From positions 124,001 to 188,000 of the forward strand of contig NZ_JNKO01000003.1 of NCBI RefSeq assembly GCF_000702885.1: a stretch of DNA of 64,000 bases. Reading direction: 5' to 3'. Below, piece after piece: positions 34,294 through 43,530 of this stretch. The notes beneath the pieces are model-generated. The model did not search any database. It was not told the DNA's origin and saw nothing but the letters and a program-made list of their open reading frames with translations. The translations under genes and the position numbers were made by a program. The stretch is from Oribacterium sp. P6A1 (lineage in GTDB: Bacteria; Bacillota; Clostridia; Lachnospirales; Lachnospiraceae). Positions within the stretch are counted from its first letter, which is position 1; each line of letters begins with the position of its first letter.

Positions 34294-34348
34294 ATTATAA
34301 TCCGGCTAGATTGATAATCCAACACAATGTAAAAAAATATTTTACATT
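34294..34348 (-). promoter_or_regulatory. Promoter and operator of the HTH-IrrE-PIN unit
   Basis: On the minus strand TTGGAT (34322-34317), 17-base spacer, TATAAT (34299-34294). Directly upstream, at 34326-34348, AATGTAAA and TTTACATT form an inverted repeat around an AT centre, a likely autoregulatory site. Confidence 0.7.
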
Positions 34349-34431
34349 TCAAAGGTTAATCTTTGATGACCTTTTTGATTGTATGTTTCCCCGAGGTTAT
34401 CATCATATCTGTCATTAATATAAAAATCCCG

Positions 34432-34462
34432 GTGCATGCATCTCACATACACCGGGGGTTTT
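34432..34462 (-). terminator. Terminator of bioY
   Basis: CCCGGTGTATG pairs with CATGCACCGGG, followed by ATTTTTA on the minus strand. Confidence 0.82.
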
Positions 34463-34488
34463 ATACTATTCTATACTGTTATCAGCTA

Positions 34489-35088
34489 TCAGACTGCATT
34501 GGCTGTTCTCATGAGCCGCGCCTGATACAAAGTGTGCTTAAGTGCCGGTCCCAGAACAACGATAAGTATGTCCTTCAGAATTGTTGTAGGTATGAACGGG
34601 ATAACACAGCTTGAAAGAGCTGCGGCAATTGTATTGTGTGTCATGGCAACGTACCAGAGTGTTCCGATACCGTAGTTGAAAAGATTTCCGATGAGTACTC
34701 CTGTAAGCACTAAAGCATAATAGCTTATATTTTTCTTAGTACCATCCTGGCTTCCTGAAACTCTCAGTCCAAGTTCATCAAAGAGTCCTGCGGAAAGTGC
34801 AATGAAAGGGAAGGAAATAATGAAACCTCCGGTGACACCGATGATTTTCCCGAGTCCTCCGGTGAGTCCTGTAAAAACAGGAATGCCTATTGCTCCCAGT
34901 ATCACATAGATGAGTGTGGATGTGAGTCCGCGTTTACTGCCGAGAACGATTCCCGCTACCGGTATGATAAAGGTCTGCAGTGTCATCGGTACTCCACCCG
35001 GGAGTGGAATGTTGAACTGACTTACTACTGCTATCACTGCCGTAAAAAGTGCTATGAGGCAGAGGTCCAATGTTTTTGTGCTTCTCAT
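34489..35088 (-). CDS. bioY: Biotin transporter BioY
   Basis: 199 residues from the ATG at 35088 (MRSTKTLDL), chosen because AAAGGGG precedes it; the frame is open further upstream across the operator. Six hydrophobic segments and the family motifs GGVPMTLQTFIIPVAGIVLG, LTGGLGKIIGVTGGFIISFP and YGIGTLWYV identify the S-component of the biotin ECF transporter, which may act alone or with EcfAA'T. A BirA-type operator at 35151 shows control by biotin. The gene directly upstream on the same strand encodes the PAS-GGDEF-EAL protein. Confidence 0.93.
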   Translation of the reverse strand: MRSTKTLDLCLIALFTAVIAVVSQFNIPLPGGVPMTLQTFIIPVAGIVLGSKRGLTSTLIYVILGAIGIPVFTGLTGGLGKIIGVTGGFIISFPFIALSAGLFDELGLRVSGSQDGTKKNISYYALVLTGVLIGNLFNYGIGTLWYVAMTHNTIAAALSSCVIPFIPTTILKDILIVVLGPALKHTLYQARLMRTANAV

Positions 35089-35150
35089 GATGTATCCCCT
35101 TTGAATTATGATTTTTCGAACGAGACTAAATATAAACTTCTGAAAAGGAA

Positions 35151-35182
35151 ATGTCAACCTTTTGGATTCAAAAGGTTGACAC
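35151..35182 (-). promoter_or_regulatory. BirA operator upstream of bioY
   Basis: ATGTCAACC and GGTTGACAC form an inverted repeat with a 14-base spacer, fitting the Firmicute BirA pattern TGTWAAC-N14-16-GTTWACA. It overlaps the likely bioY promoter. Confidence 0.78.
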
Positions 35183-35192
35183 GCAGTAAACA

Positions 35193-38100
35193 TTATACCA
35201 TCACAGGGGTTGACTTTTTCAACTGACTCTTATCTTCATACATTTCTTTATCTGCTCTGTCAAAAACTGCAGCCACATTTTTGTCACCGTTATAAACTGC
35301 GGACCCGGATGCTATCACTATCTTTCCGGCATGCAGGTTTTCAAGGATAGTATGTCTGAAGGAATTCAGTATTTCATCAAGCTGCAGGTAATCACGATTC
35401 TGAGCGATAACAACAAACTCATCACCGCCTATGCGATATACGGGGCTGTGGTGGAAGCGATCACAAATGAGTGAGCATCCGTCTTTTATAAATTGATCTC
35501 CTGCCTGATGACCCAAGGTATCATTTATTATTTTCAGTCCATTCAGATCAAACACTATTATAGCGAAAGCAGGTGCTCTGTTTTCCTGGATCAGATTGTT
35601 CAGTTTTGCTTCCGCATCGATATAAGCATGTTTATTTTTGACTCCTGTAAGAGGGTCATTATTTGCAATTTTGTTCATTTCTGCCATGGTATTATAGTAG
35701 TTCTGTTCTTTTCTGACTTGCGAATCTGTATCGATAATACCGATGACAACATGAGGACCGGGCTCCTCTTCAAGAATAGTGGCTTTTATACAGGAATATC
35801 TCGGTTTACCCTCATACATTAACCGGATATTGATGGAAAATACTCCATTGTCACGGATCGCATTAATGATATTATCCTTTGTGAATATGGAAAGAAACTG
35901 GTCAATATCATCTGCATAAACATTTTTCAGAGCCTTTTTCCTGAATTTACCGTAGAAGTCTTCACCTTCATTGGAAAGTCCCAGATATTTGTAATTATCT
36001 GCCAGGACATAGCGGATAAAATGATCGCTGTTCAGGTCAACGGTGTATAAAGTAATAAAATCACCGGTGAGAGAAGTTATTCTTGAGTAGATCTGTCTTT
36101 CCTGCCTTATTCTTTTCAGCTCTTCTTTGTGTCTTAACTCTGCATCATTGTCAAGATAACCAAGGATAACAATTGACAGCGCCACAGCACCGCTTTCGGA
36201 ATTCGTTGCAAGTTTTCTGATCAGAAGGTGAAATAACTCATTATGAGGACCTTTCATATCAGTGAGAACAGGCTTGCCGTTTTCTTTACATTGTAAAATG
36301 GCAGTAAAGAAATTAGTGTCATGTGAACTGCTTGCATAGCTGTTATTTATGGCAACAAAAGAAGGATAATGTTTTTTCATGAACTTTTTATATGAAACAT
36401 TACCTTTTATATGTCGTATTTCGTTGCCCTTAACCTCAACGATAAACATGGGCATGGTATCGAAATAATCATTCAATCTGTCCATTTCTTCATCGGAAGA
36501 AAAAGAAATATCGTAGAGATTCATATTTCCTATGGTAGAGTAATAATCAGCCTCATTCGGATTTTCAAAGCCGATTTGTGTTCCTGCATCATATCTGTCG
36601 AGGAGCGCGGAAAACGGAAGCGCTTTGCTGTAATAGAATCCCTGAAGCTTTGTACATCCGATTTCACTCAGGAAGTCGATTGAATTGGCATTCTCGATAC
36701 CCTCCGCAACAGTTTCACTGCCCAGACCATTGGCAAGTCTGACCAGTTCAGAAACTATGATCCTGCTATCCTCGTTTGTTTCAAGCTGATCGATATATGA
36801 TTTATCCAGCTTTATCACATCAAAATGAATTTTTTGTAAGAGATCAGGAGTAGAGTAACCTCTTCCGAAATCATCCAGCCATATTTTAAACCCCAGGTCT
36901 CTGAAGCGTTTAACCTGAGTCATCATAAAATCCGTGTCAGAAATAATAATACTTTCCGTTAGTTCGATTATGATCATACTTCTGTCAATTCCGGCATCAT
37001 CGACACGTTTTCTGATCTCTTCAACTATGTCGCAGGAATAAAAATCTGTCCGGGAAAGATTGATGGAATTGGGTACGATACTGATACCTGCATCGGCCTG
37101 TTTTTTTAGTTTTTCTATGACCTGCTCTGTGACAAAGAGATCCAGTCTGTAGGCTATTTTCGCATCTTCGAGAATGGGGATAAACACACTTGGATACATA
37201 AGTCCTTTTTGTGGATCGTCCCATCTTACAAGAGCTTCTTCATTACAGACCTTACCGTTGGAAGTACGGACTATAGGCTGGTAATGCACCTTTAACCAGC
37301 CTTCTTTCATAGCGGTATCCAGATTTTCAAAAATATATCGTCTGTATTCAAAGTCCTTCAGCATCTGATTGTCAAAGTGAACAGCTTTGGACTCAAGAAT
37401 AGTACCGCAACTGTCGCAGGCGATCTTGGCTCTGTCGGTAGCGGTTGCCGGGTCCACTTCACCATGCTCGGTGTCATAGATACCTATCCTTACAGGGAGA
37501 TTTTTGCCACCGTTAATAAGCATAAAATCCCTGATAAGGATGTTAAGCTTCTCTTCAATTCCTTCTTTATCGGTATAGACTGCGAAATGGTCGGCAGTGG
37601 TTCTGCAGCAATTATAATTTCCGAATGTTTTTGCCAGAAGTCTTGCGGTTTCTTTTATAAGCAGATCACCCTCAGAGTAACCGTATCGCTGATTGTAAGC
37701 TTTCATGCCACTGAGATTAAGAAATAACATCACCAGTTTTCGGCCTTCATTTATGGCTTCCGTATGATATGCGTCTGCCAGTTCAAAAAAATAATTCATA
37801 TTGGGAAGACCTGTAAGGTGGTCATAGTTCAGATTTGAGCCGGCTTTTTTATTATGAAAATACCTGTTGTGACCGGTTTTAAAGCCGGGGGCTGAAGTGC
37901 TGTGGTCAGCCTCATATATGCCCTCGTTTACATAGTTTATGACTGCAAGCCTGATACCGTTTTCTTTATATATATGTTTTCCTATGGCATGAATGATAAT
38001 GTACTCTTCCTGAACTTTGGAACGGTATATAACATTGTACTCGTCGTTCTCTGTTGCAAAGTGTACAGCGGCATCAGCGATTTCAGCTATATCATCCGGG

Positions 38101-38294
38101 TGAACATCTCTGTACATGTTGTTATCCATAAGATGATAGGCTTCTTCTAAAGAATCCAATCCTATCATTTCACGGAACCCGTCTGATAAGGCTATGGTCA
38201 CTACACGCTTATTTATGAATTGATAAACTGCTACCGGCACACTGCTTTTTTCGATTAAGTTCAACTCTTCAGAATGATAATTGTACTTTTTCAT
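35193..38294 (-). CDS. PAS-GGDEF-EAL-GGDEF cyclic-di-GMP protein
   Basis: 1033 residues, cytoplasmic. The order is: an N-terminal PAS-like region (~15-110); a first GGDEF domain (~150-290) with a degenerate signature (FAVYTDKEG); an EAL phosphodiesterase domain (~320-570) with EALVRW, ELTESI, LDDFGRGYS and KLDKSY; a PAS-like middle (~590-840); and a C-terminal GGDEF domain (~860-1025) with an intact YRIGGDEFVVI. It may therefore both make and break c-di-GMP, with the first GGDEF as a regulatory module. No membrane segments. The gene lies upstream of bioY on the same strand but bioY has its own operator. Confidence 0.9.
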   Translation of the reverse strand: MKKYNYHSEELNLIEKSSVPVAVYQFINKRVVTIALSDGFREMIGLDSLEEAYHLMDNNMYRDVHPDDIAEIADAAVHFATENDEYNVIYRSKVQEEYIIIHAIGKHIYKENGIRLAVINYVNEGIYEADHSTSAPGFKTGHNRYFHNKKAGSNLNYDHLTGLPNMNYFFELADAYHTEAINEGRKLVMLFLNLSGMKAYNQRYGYSEGDLLIKETARLLAKTFGNYNCCRTTADHFAVYTDKEGIEEKLNILIRDFMLINGGKNLPVRIGIYDTEHGEVDPATATDRAKIACDSCGTILESKAVHFDNQMLKDFEYRRYIFENLDTAMKEGWLKVHYQPIVRTSNGKVCNEEALVRWDDPQKGLMYPSVFIPILEDAKIAYRLDLFVTEQVIEKLKKQADAGISIVPNSINLSRTDFYSCDIVEEIRKRVDDAGIDRSMIIIELTESIIISDTDFMMTQVKRFRDLGFKIWLDDFGRGYSTPDLLQKIHFDVIKLDKSYIDQLETNEDSRIIVSELVRLANGLGSETVAEGIENANSIDFLSEIGCTKLQGFYYSKALPFSALLDRYDAGTQIGFENPNEADYYSTIGNMNLYDISFSSDEEMDRLNDYFDTMPMFIVEVKGNEIRHIKGNVSYKKFMKKHYPSFVAINNSYASSSHDTNFFTAILQCKENGKPVLTDMKGPHNELFHLLIRKLATNSESGAVALSIVILGYLDNDAELRHKEELKRIRQERQIYSRITSLTGDFITLYTVDLNSDHFIRYVLADNYKYLGLSNEGEDFYGKFRKKALKNVYADDIDQFLSIFTKDNIINAIRDNGVFSINIRLMYEGKPRYSCIKATILEEEPGPHVVIGIIDTDSQVRKEQNYYNTMAEMNKIANNDPLTGVKNKHAYIDAEAKLNNLIQENRAPAFAIIVFDLNGLKIINDTLGHQAGDQFIKDGCSLICDRFHHSPVYRIGGDEFVVIAQNRDYLQLDEILNSFRHTILENLHAGKIVIASGSAVYNGDKNVAAVFDRADKEMYEDKSQLKKSTPVMV

Positions 38295-38398
38295 GATCCA
38301 TCTCTCTTATATTCCCACCACTCCATTCTATTTTGTCGGCGTTTTAACGAAAAAATATAAAAGAATTAAATAGCTATTATCAGAATCAAGAATAATAT

Positions 38399-38456
38399 AG
38401 GGAAACACTGATTAAAGCGTTTCCCTGTGGCTAGATGACTGTATATCAGTTATAAT
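38399..38456 (+). promoter_or_regulatory. Hairpin and promoter upstream of phosphoglucomutase
   Basis: AGGGAAAC and GTTTCCCT (38399-38426) form a stem without a T run. A TATAAT at 38451-38456 lies 35 bases before the start codon; the matching -35 is weak. Confidence 0.45.
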
Positions 38457-38490
38457 CAAAAGGAATATTTGGATATTACAGGAGGAAAAC

Positions 38491-40185
38491 ATGGATTATC
38501 GTAACAGATACAATGAATGGCTTGATAGGCTTGATGATACAGATCCTTTAAAGCAGGATCTTCTTTCCATAAAGGATGATGAAACAGAAAAGGAGGATCG
38601 TTTCTATCAGGATCTTTCTTTTGGCACTGCCGGTCTCAGAGGCAAGGTCGGTGCCGGCACAAACCGCATGAACTTCTATACTGTAGGTAAGGCTACCCAG
38701 GGCATTGCAGACTATATAGTGGCTCACGGTAAGGAGGCCATGGAAAAGGGCGTTGTTATAGCCCATGATCCGAGACATTTTTCCAGAGAATTTTCGGAGC
38801 TTACGGCAGGCATACTTGCTGCCAACGGAATAAAGGCATACACCTTTCCTTCTCTCCGTCCTACTCCGGAGCTTGCCTTCATGGTAAGACGTCTCGGGAC
38901 CATAGCAGGTATCAATATCACAGCATCCCACAATCCTAAGGAATATAACGGATATAAGGCATACTGGGAGGATGGCTGTCAGGTATCAAGCGAAGTTGCC
39001 GACGGCATGCTTGAGAAGATACAGGCTGTTGATATCTGGAACGGCATTAAGAAATCAGACTATGAGGAAGGCGTAAAGACAGGAGCCATAACCGTTCTCG
39101 GTGAAGAGTATGACAAAGAGTACCTTGATAAGGTTCTGAGTTTGAAGATTCATGACGGTGATGAGATCGATCTGGACATTCCATTCGTATATACACCTCT
39201 TAACGGCTGCGGTTCCATACCTTTCAGAGAGATGCTCAAGAAGCGCGGATTTAAGAACTGGAAAATAGTTCCCGAGCAGGAAATGCCGGATCCTGACTTC
39301 AAGACTGTGGGATATCCGAATCCTGAAGATCCAAAGGCATTTAAACTCAGTGAACAGTACGGCCGTGAATTCGGTGCCGAGCTTCTCATGGCAACAGACC
39401 CTGATTCAGACAGATTTGCTATCGAGATTCGTGATGCAGAGGGCAACTACATTCCTCTTAACGGAAACCAGACAGGATATCTTCTTGTAAATTACATCCT
39501 TGAGGGACATAAGACAGCAGGCACTCTTCCTAAGAAGGGAGCTATGATCAAGTCCATCGTAACTTCCACTCTCTCGGATATCATCGCGAAGGCTTACGGC
39601 GTTGAGATGTTTGAGACCCTTACAGGTTTCAAGAACATCTGCGGAAAGATACCTTATCTCCATGAGAACGGCTACACTTACCTCTTTGGTTATGAGGAGT
39701 CGGTTGGTTACGCAGCATGCGAGGAAATCCGCGACAAGGACGGTATCTCAGCAGGAATGCTTGTAGCTGAAGCCGCTGCCTACTACAGAAAACAGGGAAA
39801 GACCCTTTGGGATGTTCTTCAGGAGATTTACGCAAAGTACGGATACTTCGCAGAGGATGAGCCAAACCTCGTTCTGGAAGGAATACCGGGAGCACAGCGC
39901 ATCAAGCGTATGATGAGCTGGATCCGTGAGAACCATCCCACAGAACTTGCAGGTTCAAAGGTAGTAAAGGTCATCGACTACAAGGACGGCTACGAGGATA
40001 TTCCCGCACAGAACGCCATCAAGTTCTTCCTTGAAAACGGTTCCTGGTTTGCCATCAGACCAAGCGGTACCGAGCCAAAGATCAAGTTCTACATCTACTC
40101 CGTTCAGGACTCAAGAGAAAAGGCACTTTCCGTCAATAAACGCCTGAAGGAAGAGATACTTGCTCTTATTCAGACTGTAGAGTAA
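38491..40185 (+). CDS. pgcA: Phosphoglucomutase/phosphomannomutase
   Basis: 564 residues, the alpha-D-phosphohexomutase fold. The phosphoserine loop is TASHNPKEYNGYK (Ser 146), the metal loop ATDPDSDRF (~305), the sugar-binding loop GYEESVGY, and the phosphate-binding loop RPSGTEPKIKFY near the C-terminus. It interconverts glucose-1- and glucose-6-phosphate for glycogen, exopolysaccharide and cell-wall precursors. The length fits the long PgcA-type of Firmicutes. ACAGGAGG precedes the ATG. It is a single-gene unit ending at a bidirectional terminator, with the 58-bp repeat copy C in its 3' region. Confidence 0.94.
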   Translation: MDYRNRYNEWLDRLDDTDPLKQDLLSIKDDETEKEDRFYQDLSFGTAGLRGKVGAGTNRMNFYTVGKATQGIADYIVAHGKEAMEKGVVIAHDPRHFSREFSELTAGILAANGIKAYTFPSLRPTPELAFMVRRLGTIAGINITASHNPKEYNGYKAYWEDGCQVSSEVADGMLEKIQAVDIWNGIKKSDYEEGVKTGAITVLGEEYDKEYLDKVLSLKIHDGDEIDLDIPFVYTPLNGCGSIPFREMLKKRGFKNWKIVPEQEMPDPDFKTVGYPNPEDPKAFKLSEQYGREFGAELLMATDPDSDRFAIEIRDAEGNYIPLNGNQTGYLLVNYILEGHKTAGTLPKKGAMIKSIVTSTLSDIIAKAYGVEMFETLTGFKNICGKIPYLHENGYTYLFGYEESVGYAACEEIRDKDGISAGMLVAEAAAYYRKQGKTLWDVLQEIYAKYGYFAEDEPNLVLEGIPGAQRIKRMMSWIRENHPTELAGSKVVKVIDYKDGYEDIPAQNAIKFFLENGSWFAIRPSGTEPKIKFYIYSVQDSREKALSVNKRLKEEILALIQTVE

Positions 40186-40208
40186 TTTATGTAAGTTAAA
40201 CCCTCATC

Positions 40209-40267
40209 TATAAATGTATGTTTTTGGTCGTTTATATCTGATACACTGATGTCAATCTAAACGGCTC
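40209..40267 (-). repeat. 58-bp leader repeat, copy C (orphan)
   Basis: Aligned with copies at 4078 and 7741 from TATAAA to CGGCTC, with one extra base. The ATG of the 11-codon ORF is changed (GTGTATCAG in place of GTATGTCAG), and no gene follows on the minus strand except the convergent phosphoglucomutase. It looks like a displaced or decayed copy. Confidence 0.6.
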
Positions 40268-40306
40268 ATTAAAAACGATTATTATTTGATCAACATAAAA
40301 GTAAAT

Positions 40307-40342
40307 AAAAGCCGATCGCAGATGATTTGCGACCGGCTTTTT
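40307..40342. terminator. Bidirectional terminator between pgcA and the large repeat protein
   Basis: AAAGCCG-TCGCA pairs with TGCGA-CGGCTTT; T run on the plus strand and A run on the left side serve both convergent genes. Confidence 0.85.
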
Positions 40343-40379
40343 TCAACCATATTTTAATTTGGTTCTGGAGTTTAAACTA

Positions 40380-42890
40380 TCATACAGTCAGAGAACCGGG
40401 TCCTGCCTGGTTAGCTATGATTACGAATGTAAATGCATTTCCATCTGTGCCCCTGAATACAGGAAGATCCAAAGTTCCGTCTGTATTACATGTAACGGTA
40501 TAAGTTTCTCCATTACTGTAAACAACTGTGTATGTTACACCATGCTGAACATTGGCAGTAACAGGAACATAGAATCCTGTTGCTGCTGAAGATAAGAACA
40601 GATCAGCAGGGTTAATGAATCCTGCACCAAATGTATTCTGAGGAGCTACAGTGCCATTGGTTGCTGTAAATGTGTTGGCGATGGTTGTCATATCATCTGT
40701 GTAACCAACTACTCTTGAAAGATCAACAGGCACTAAATTGAAAGAAGCGTCCATAACCATAGGAACAACTGAACCCTGAGACTGGAGGATATCAGGTGTT
40801 CTTGAGTTAAATGTTAATGTAGCTGTAGGTGTCATATTGACCGAAACTGTATTACCTGAGCCACCGGATGTTCCTGATCCGCCGCCTGAACCTGAATCAC
40901 TATCTGAACCGGATCCTGAGCTTCCGGATGAACCAATGTACTTTGCGTCAGGAATGGTAAGTTCGATATGAGTTCCGGATGCGATGGTAAGTGTCCATGT
41001 TCCATCAGTATTCCTTGTAGCTGTAACACCGGCAGGAACATCAATTGATGAGATGTAATAATTATCGTTAGGTGTGATGAGCATAGTTGTATAAGAAGTC
41101 TCAGTACCCTGCTGTCCTAACCATGTCTTATCATCGTATGCAGTTGTACCATCAAGACCACTTGTTGACAGATACTGACCCTGAGATATAGCGATTGTGA
41201 AGTACTCAGTACCGGTAGACTTGTCCTTTACGGTACCACCATAATTATAAACTTCACCGGTGTTCTTATTTACTACACCCTTATTCTGCCAAACGACACC
41301 CTGGTTATCCTTGATGATATTTTCGTTATTAACAACGTCACCGGCATTTACTTCAACAATGAAATTGTTATCAGTTACCAGACCATTGTTTTGATAAACT
41401 GTTCCTTCGTTAGTAGTAAGGAAGCCGTTGTTCTTGTCAACTTTTCCCGACTGTGTATTGGTCTCAATAACAGCATTATTTATAGTGATAATGCTGTTAT
41501 TTGTCGTAACGACAGCAGCGGTCTCGGTATTCTCAACTTCGACTTCGTCTGAACTTACTCCATTCTGATAAATTTTGCCATAATTATTATTAATCTGACT
41601 ATAGTTTGTTTCAACATATCCATCTGCTTTATTCCAGTCGATGGTATTCAGGTTATTGTTGACTGTGTCATAGTTGTATTCAATAGTCCCATTATTAGTG
41701 GTTATAGTACCGTTATTCTCTCCCACGGTTCCATTGTTAGTTGTGATAGTCAATTCGTTATCCTGAACGGTACCATCGTTTATATTGATTGAACCATTGT
41801 TTGTTCCGACTTTATTATTATTTTCATCAATATATTTATTATTCGTGGTTACTGTGCCTGTATTATCATAGATGGTGCCTTCATTGTTTTTTACAGTGCC
41901 CTTCGTGCCTTTTTCATTGCTGTTCTGGTTGATTATGCCATAGTTAGTGCCAACAGTAGAGCCATTGTAATTAATGGTAGCGTTAGGATACTCTTTACCA
42001 CCATTATAATCAAGATTAGCCTCATTATAATTGATAGTTCCTGAATTATGAGTATTATTTTTTTCATCTAAACCAACAGTACCCTTATTGGTATCAATGG
42101 TACCTTTATTGGAACCAACAGTACCCTTATTGGCACCAATGGTGCCAATATTAACACCAACAGCACCAAGGTTTGTTTCAATGGTTCCACCGGAGAGGTT
42201 ATCATTTACTTTACCATAGTTGGTGCCGATTTTACCGTTGTTTTCCACAATAGTACCGTTTTCATTGTTATTAACAACAGTTCCGTAGTTGGTTTCAATC
42301 AGACTAGGTGCTTCTCCCCAGCTTGCCTCATCAATTGTACCTACAATTGCGCCTCCTTCAATTGTACCTACATTAATTTCGCCTTCTTCATTCTTAGGAC
42401 TATCGTTATTTTTAACTGTACCATTGTTGGTCTGAATAGTTCCCAGGTTGGTATCGACGGTACCTGTTTTTTCGTTGGTAACTATAGTACCATCGGTGTT
42501 GTTGGTACCTACATGTCCACTGTTAGAGTTGATAGTTTCAATGTAATCATTATCAGGATTTGAAGTAGTATTTTTACTGTTATCGCCGTTATGGTCTACT
42601 TCTCCTCGGTTAGTCTTTATATCACCGCCATACTCGGTATTGGCTTTTCCCTTTGATTCAACATAAACTGTAGTTCCTGAGCTGTTTACATTACCTGATT
42701 CGCCAGATTCGCCATGTGTTACTGTAACATAACCACCCTCAGAATCATCAATTGTTATACTTCCTGTTGCCGCCATAGCCGGTACCTGACACTGTCCTAC
42801 AGTGATTGTCAGGGCTGTAAGCATAGTAACTGTCTTCTTAAAGTTTCTTTTCATACCTTTAACCTTTCTGATTGTGAGGCACATAACCAA
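40380..42890 (-). CDS. Secreted Asn-rich heptad-repeat protein (larger paralogue)
   Basis: 836 residues with a signal peptide ending near QVPAMAATG. From about 80 to 560 it is a nearly continuous series of seven-residue units (x-N-N/x-G-T-I/V-x, for example TNNGTVG, ENNGTIT, TNNGTIE), giving a very long predicted beta-solenoid with stacked Asn and Ile/Val positions. A globular segment (GTEYFTIAISQG, WLGQQGTETSYTT, NTDGTWTLTIASG), a Gly/Ser/Asp linker and a beta-rich C-terminal domain (TYTVVYSNGETYTVTCNTDG) match the paralogue at 29084. No wall anchor was seen. It may be an adhesin or matrix component; function unknown. Confidence 0.75.
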   Translation of the reverse strand: MVMCLTIRKVKGMKRNFKKTVTMLTALTITVGQCQVPAMAATGSITIDDSEGGYVTVTHGESGESGNVNSSGTTVYVESKGKANTEYGGDIKTNRGEVDHNGDNSKNTTSNPDNDYIETINSNSGHVGTNNTDGTIVTNEKTGTVDTNLGTIQTNNGTVKNNDSPKNEEGEINVGTIEGGAIVGTIDEASWGEAPSLIETNYGTVVNNNENGTIVENNGKIGTNYGKVNDNLSGGTIETNLGAVGVNIGTIGANKGTVGSNKGTIDTNKGTVGLDEKNNTHNSGTINYNEANLDYNGGKEYPNATINYNGSTVGTNYGIINQNSNEKGTKGTVKNNEGTIYDNTGTVTTNNKYIDENNNKVGTNNGSININDGTVQDNELTITTNNGTVGENNGTITTNNGTIEYNYDTVNNNLNTIDWNKADGYVETNYSQINNNYGKIYQNGVSSDEVEVENTETAAVVTTNNSIITINNAVIETNTQSGKVDKNNGFLTTNEGTVYQNNGLVTDNNFIVEVNAGDVVNNENIIKDNQGVVWQNKGVVNKNTGEVYNYGGTVKDKSTGTEYFTIAISQGQYLSTSGLDGTTAYDDKTWLGQQGTETSYTTMLITPNDNYYISSIDVPAGVTATRNTDGTWTLTIASGTHIELTIPDAKYIGSSGSSGSGSDSDSGSGGGSGTSGGSGNTVSVNMTPTATLTFNSRTPDILQSQGSVVPMVMDASFNLVPVDLSRVVGYTDDMTTIANTFTATNGTVAPQNTFGAGFINPADLFLSSAATGFYVPVTANVQHGVTYTVVYSNGETYTVTCNTDGTLDLPVFRGTDGNAFTFVIIANQAGPGSLTV

Positions 42891-43204
42891 TAAAACAGAT
42901 CCCTCTTGGTTTTGAATTTAGTCAGTGCCGGAATTTAAAATTGCTGTATATGGTATGCTTGAGAAAAACGTGTTTCTTTTATGCACTATGTAGCATATTT
43001 TTTCTCATACTCACCCCACAGCATCACGCTCAACTATGTTTAAAATTTCGTCAATATATATATATATATAAGGCTAAAGTTGTGAAATCTTTATAAAGTC
43101 GTCATATGTTAATGAAATAGACATAAAATTCTTGATTGCTTGGATATTGAGTAGAAACGAATTAACCGGGTATAGAAATGTCATAACACTATACTCGTAT
43201 AGTA
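42891..43204. other. Intergenic region upstream of the large repeat protein
   Basis: AT-rich, no ORF. It includes a (TA)n tract at about 43053-43070, as also found before the paralogue at 31208, a small ATGC/GCAT stem near 42980-42996, and a CTATAC/GTATAG inverted repeat at about 43189-43202. TTGACG next to the TA tract could be the -35 of the repeat-protein gene. Confidence 0.4.
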
Positions 43205-43368
43205 GCGGAAGAAAATGCAAGGGATGGGTGCCAAGGCTTGCGAATTGAGAGCACATACCGCGTAGAAGTGTTCGTATCCGGGCGCACGTAAGTGCGAACG
43301 GGGCGAACACTGCAAGCGGGATGTGAAATCAATTGAGTGAGCCGGCACCCGCCCTTGCATTTTCTGTA
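43205..43368 (+). ncRNA. Structured element 1 (RNA or MITE-like), upstream of hom
   Basis: About 160 bases fold into one long rod. The outer stem is GAAAATGCAAGGG (43211-43223) with CCCTTGCATTTTC (43352-43364), then GGGTGCC/GGCACCC and GGCT/AGCC. Inner stems are AATTGA/TCAATT, CACAT/ATGTG and CCGC/GCGG, then AGTGTTCG/CGAACACT, capped by CGCAC-GTAA-GTGCG. Element 2 at 44943 keeps the structure with compensatory changes. The transcribed strand is unproven; plus is shown. Confidence 0.6.
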
Positions 43369-43530
43369 TTAAACAAAATAAATCATCCATAGTAATCATT
43401 GATATTCCTAAACGAAATTGTCCGGCCCTCATAAAATATGCTAAAATAACAAGATGGATATTTTTCCAAAATCTGCCGATAAATCATTTGTAGTAACATC
43501 GGCTTTAAATAATCTGAAATCGGAGAAATC

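Noticed and set aside
29084-42890. Dense short repeats suggesting a CRISPR array or VNTR
   Set aside because: The repeats keep the reading frame, vary codon by codon, lack constant-length spacers and encode heptads in secreted proteins.
31208-43070. TA dinucleotide tracts at 31208 and 43053 as signs of transposon ends
   Set aside because: They sit in promoter regions of the two paralogous genes and lack terminal repeats or target duplications.
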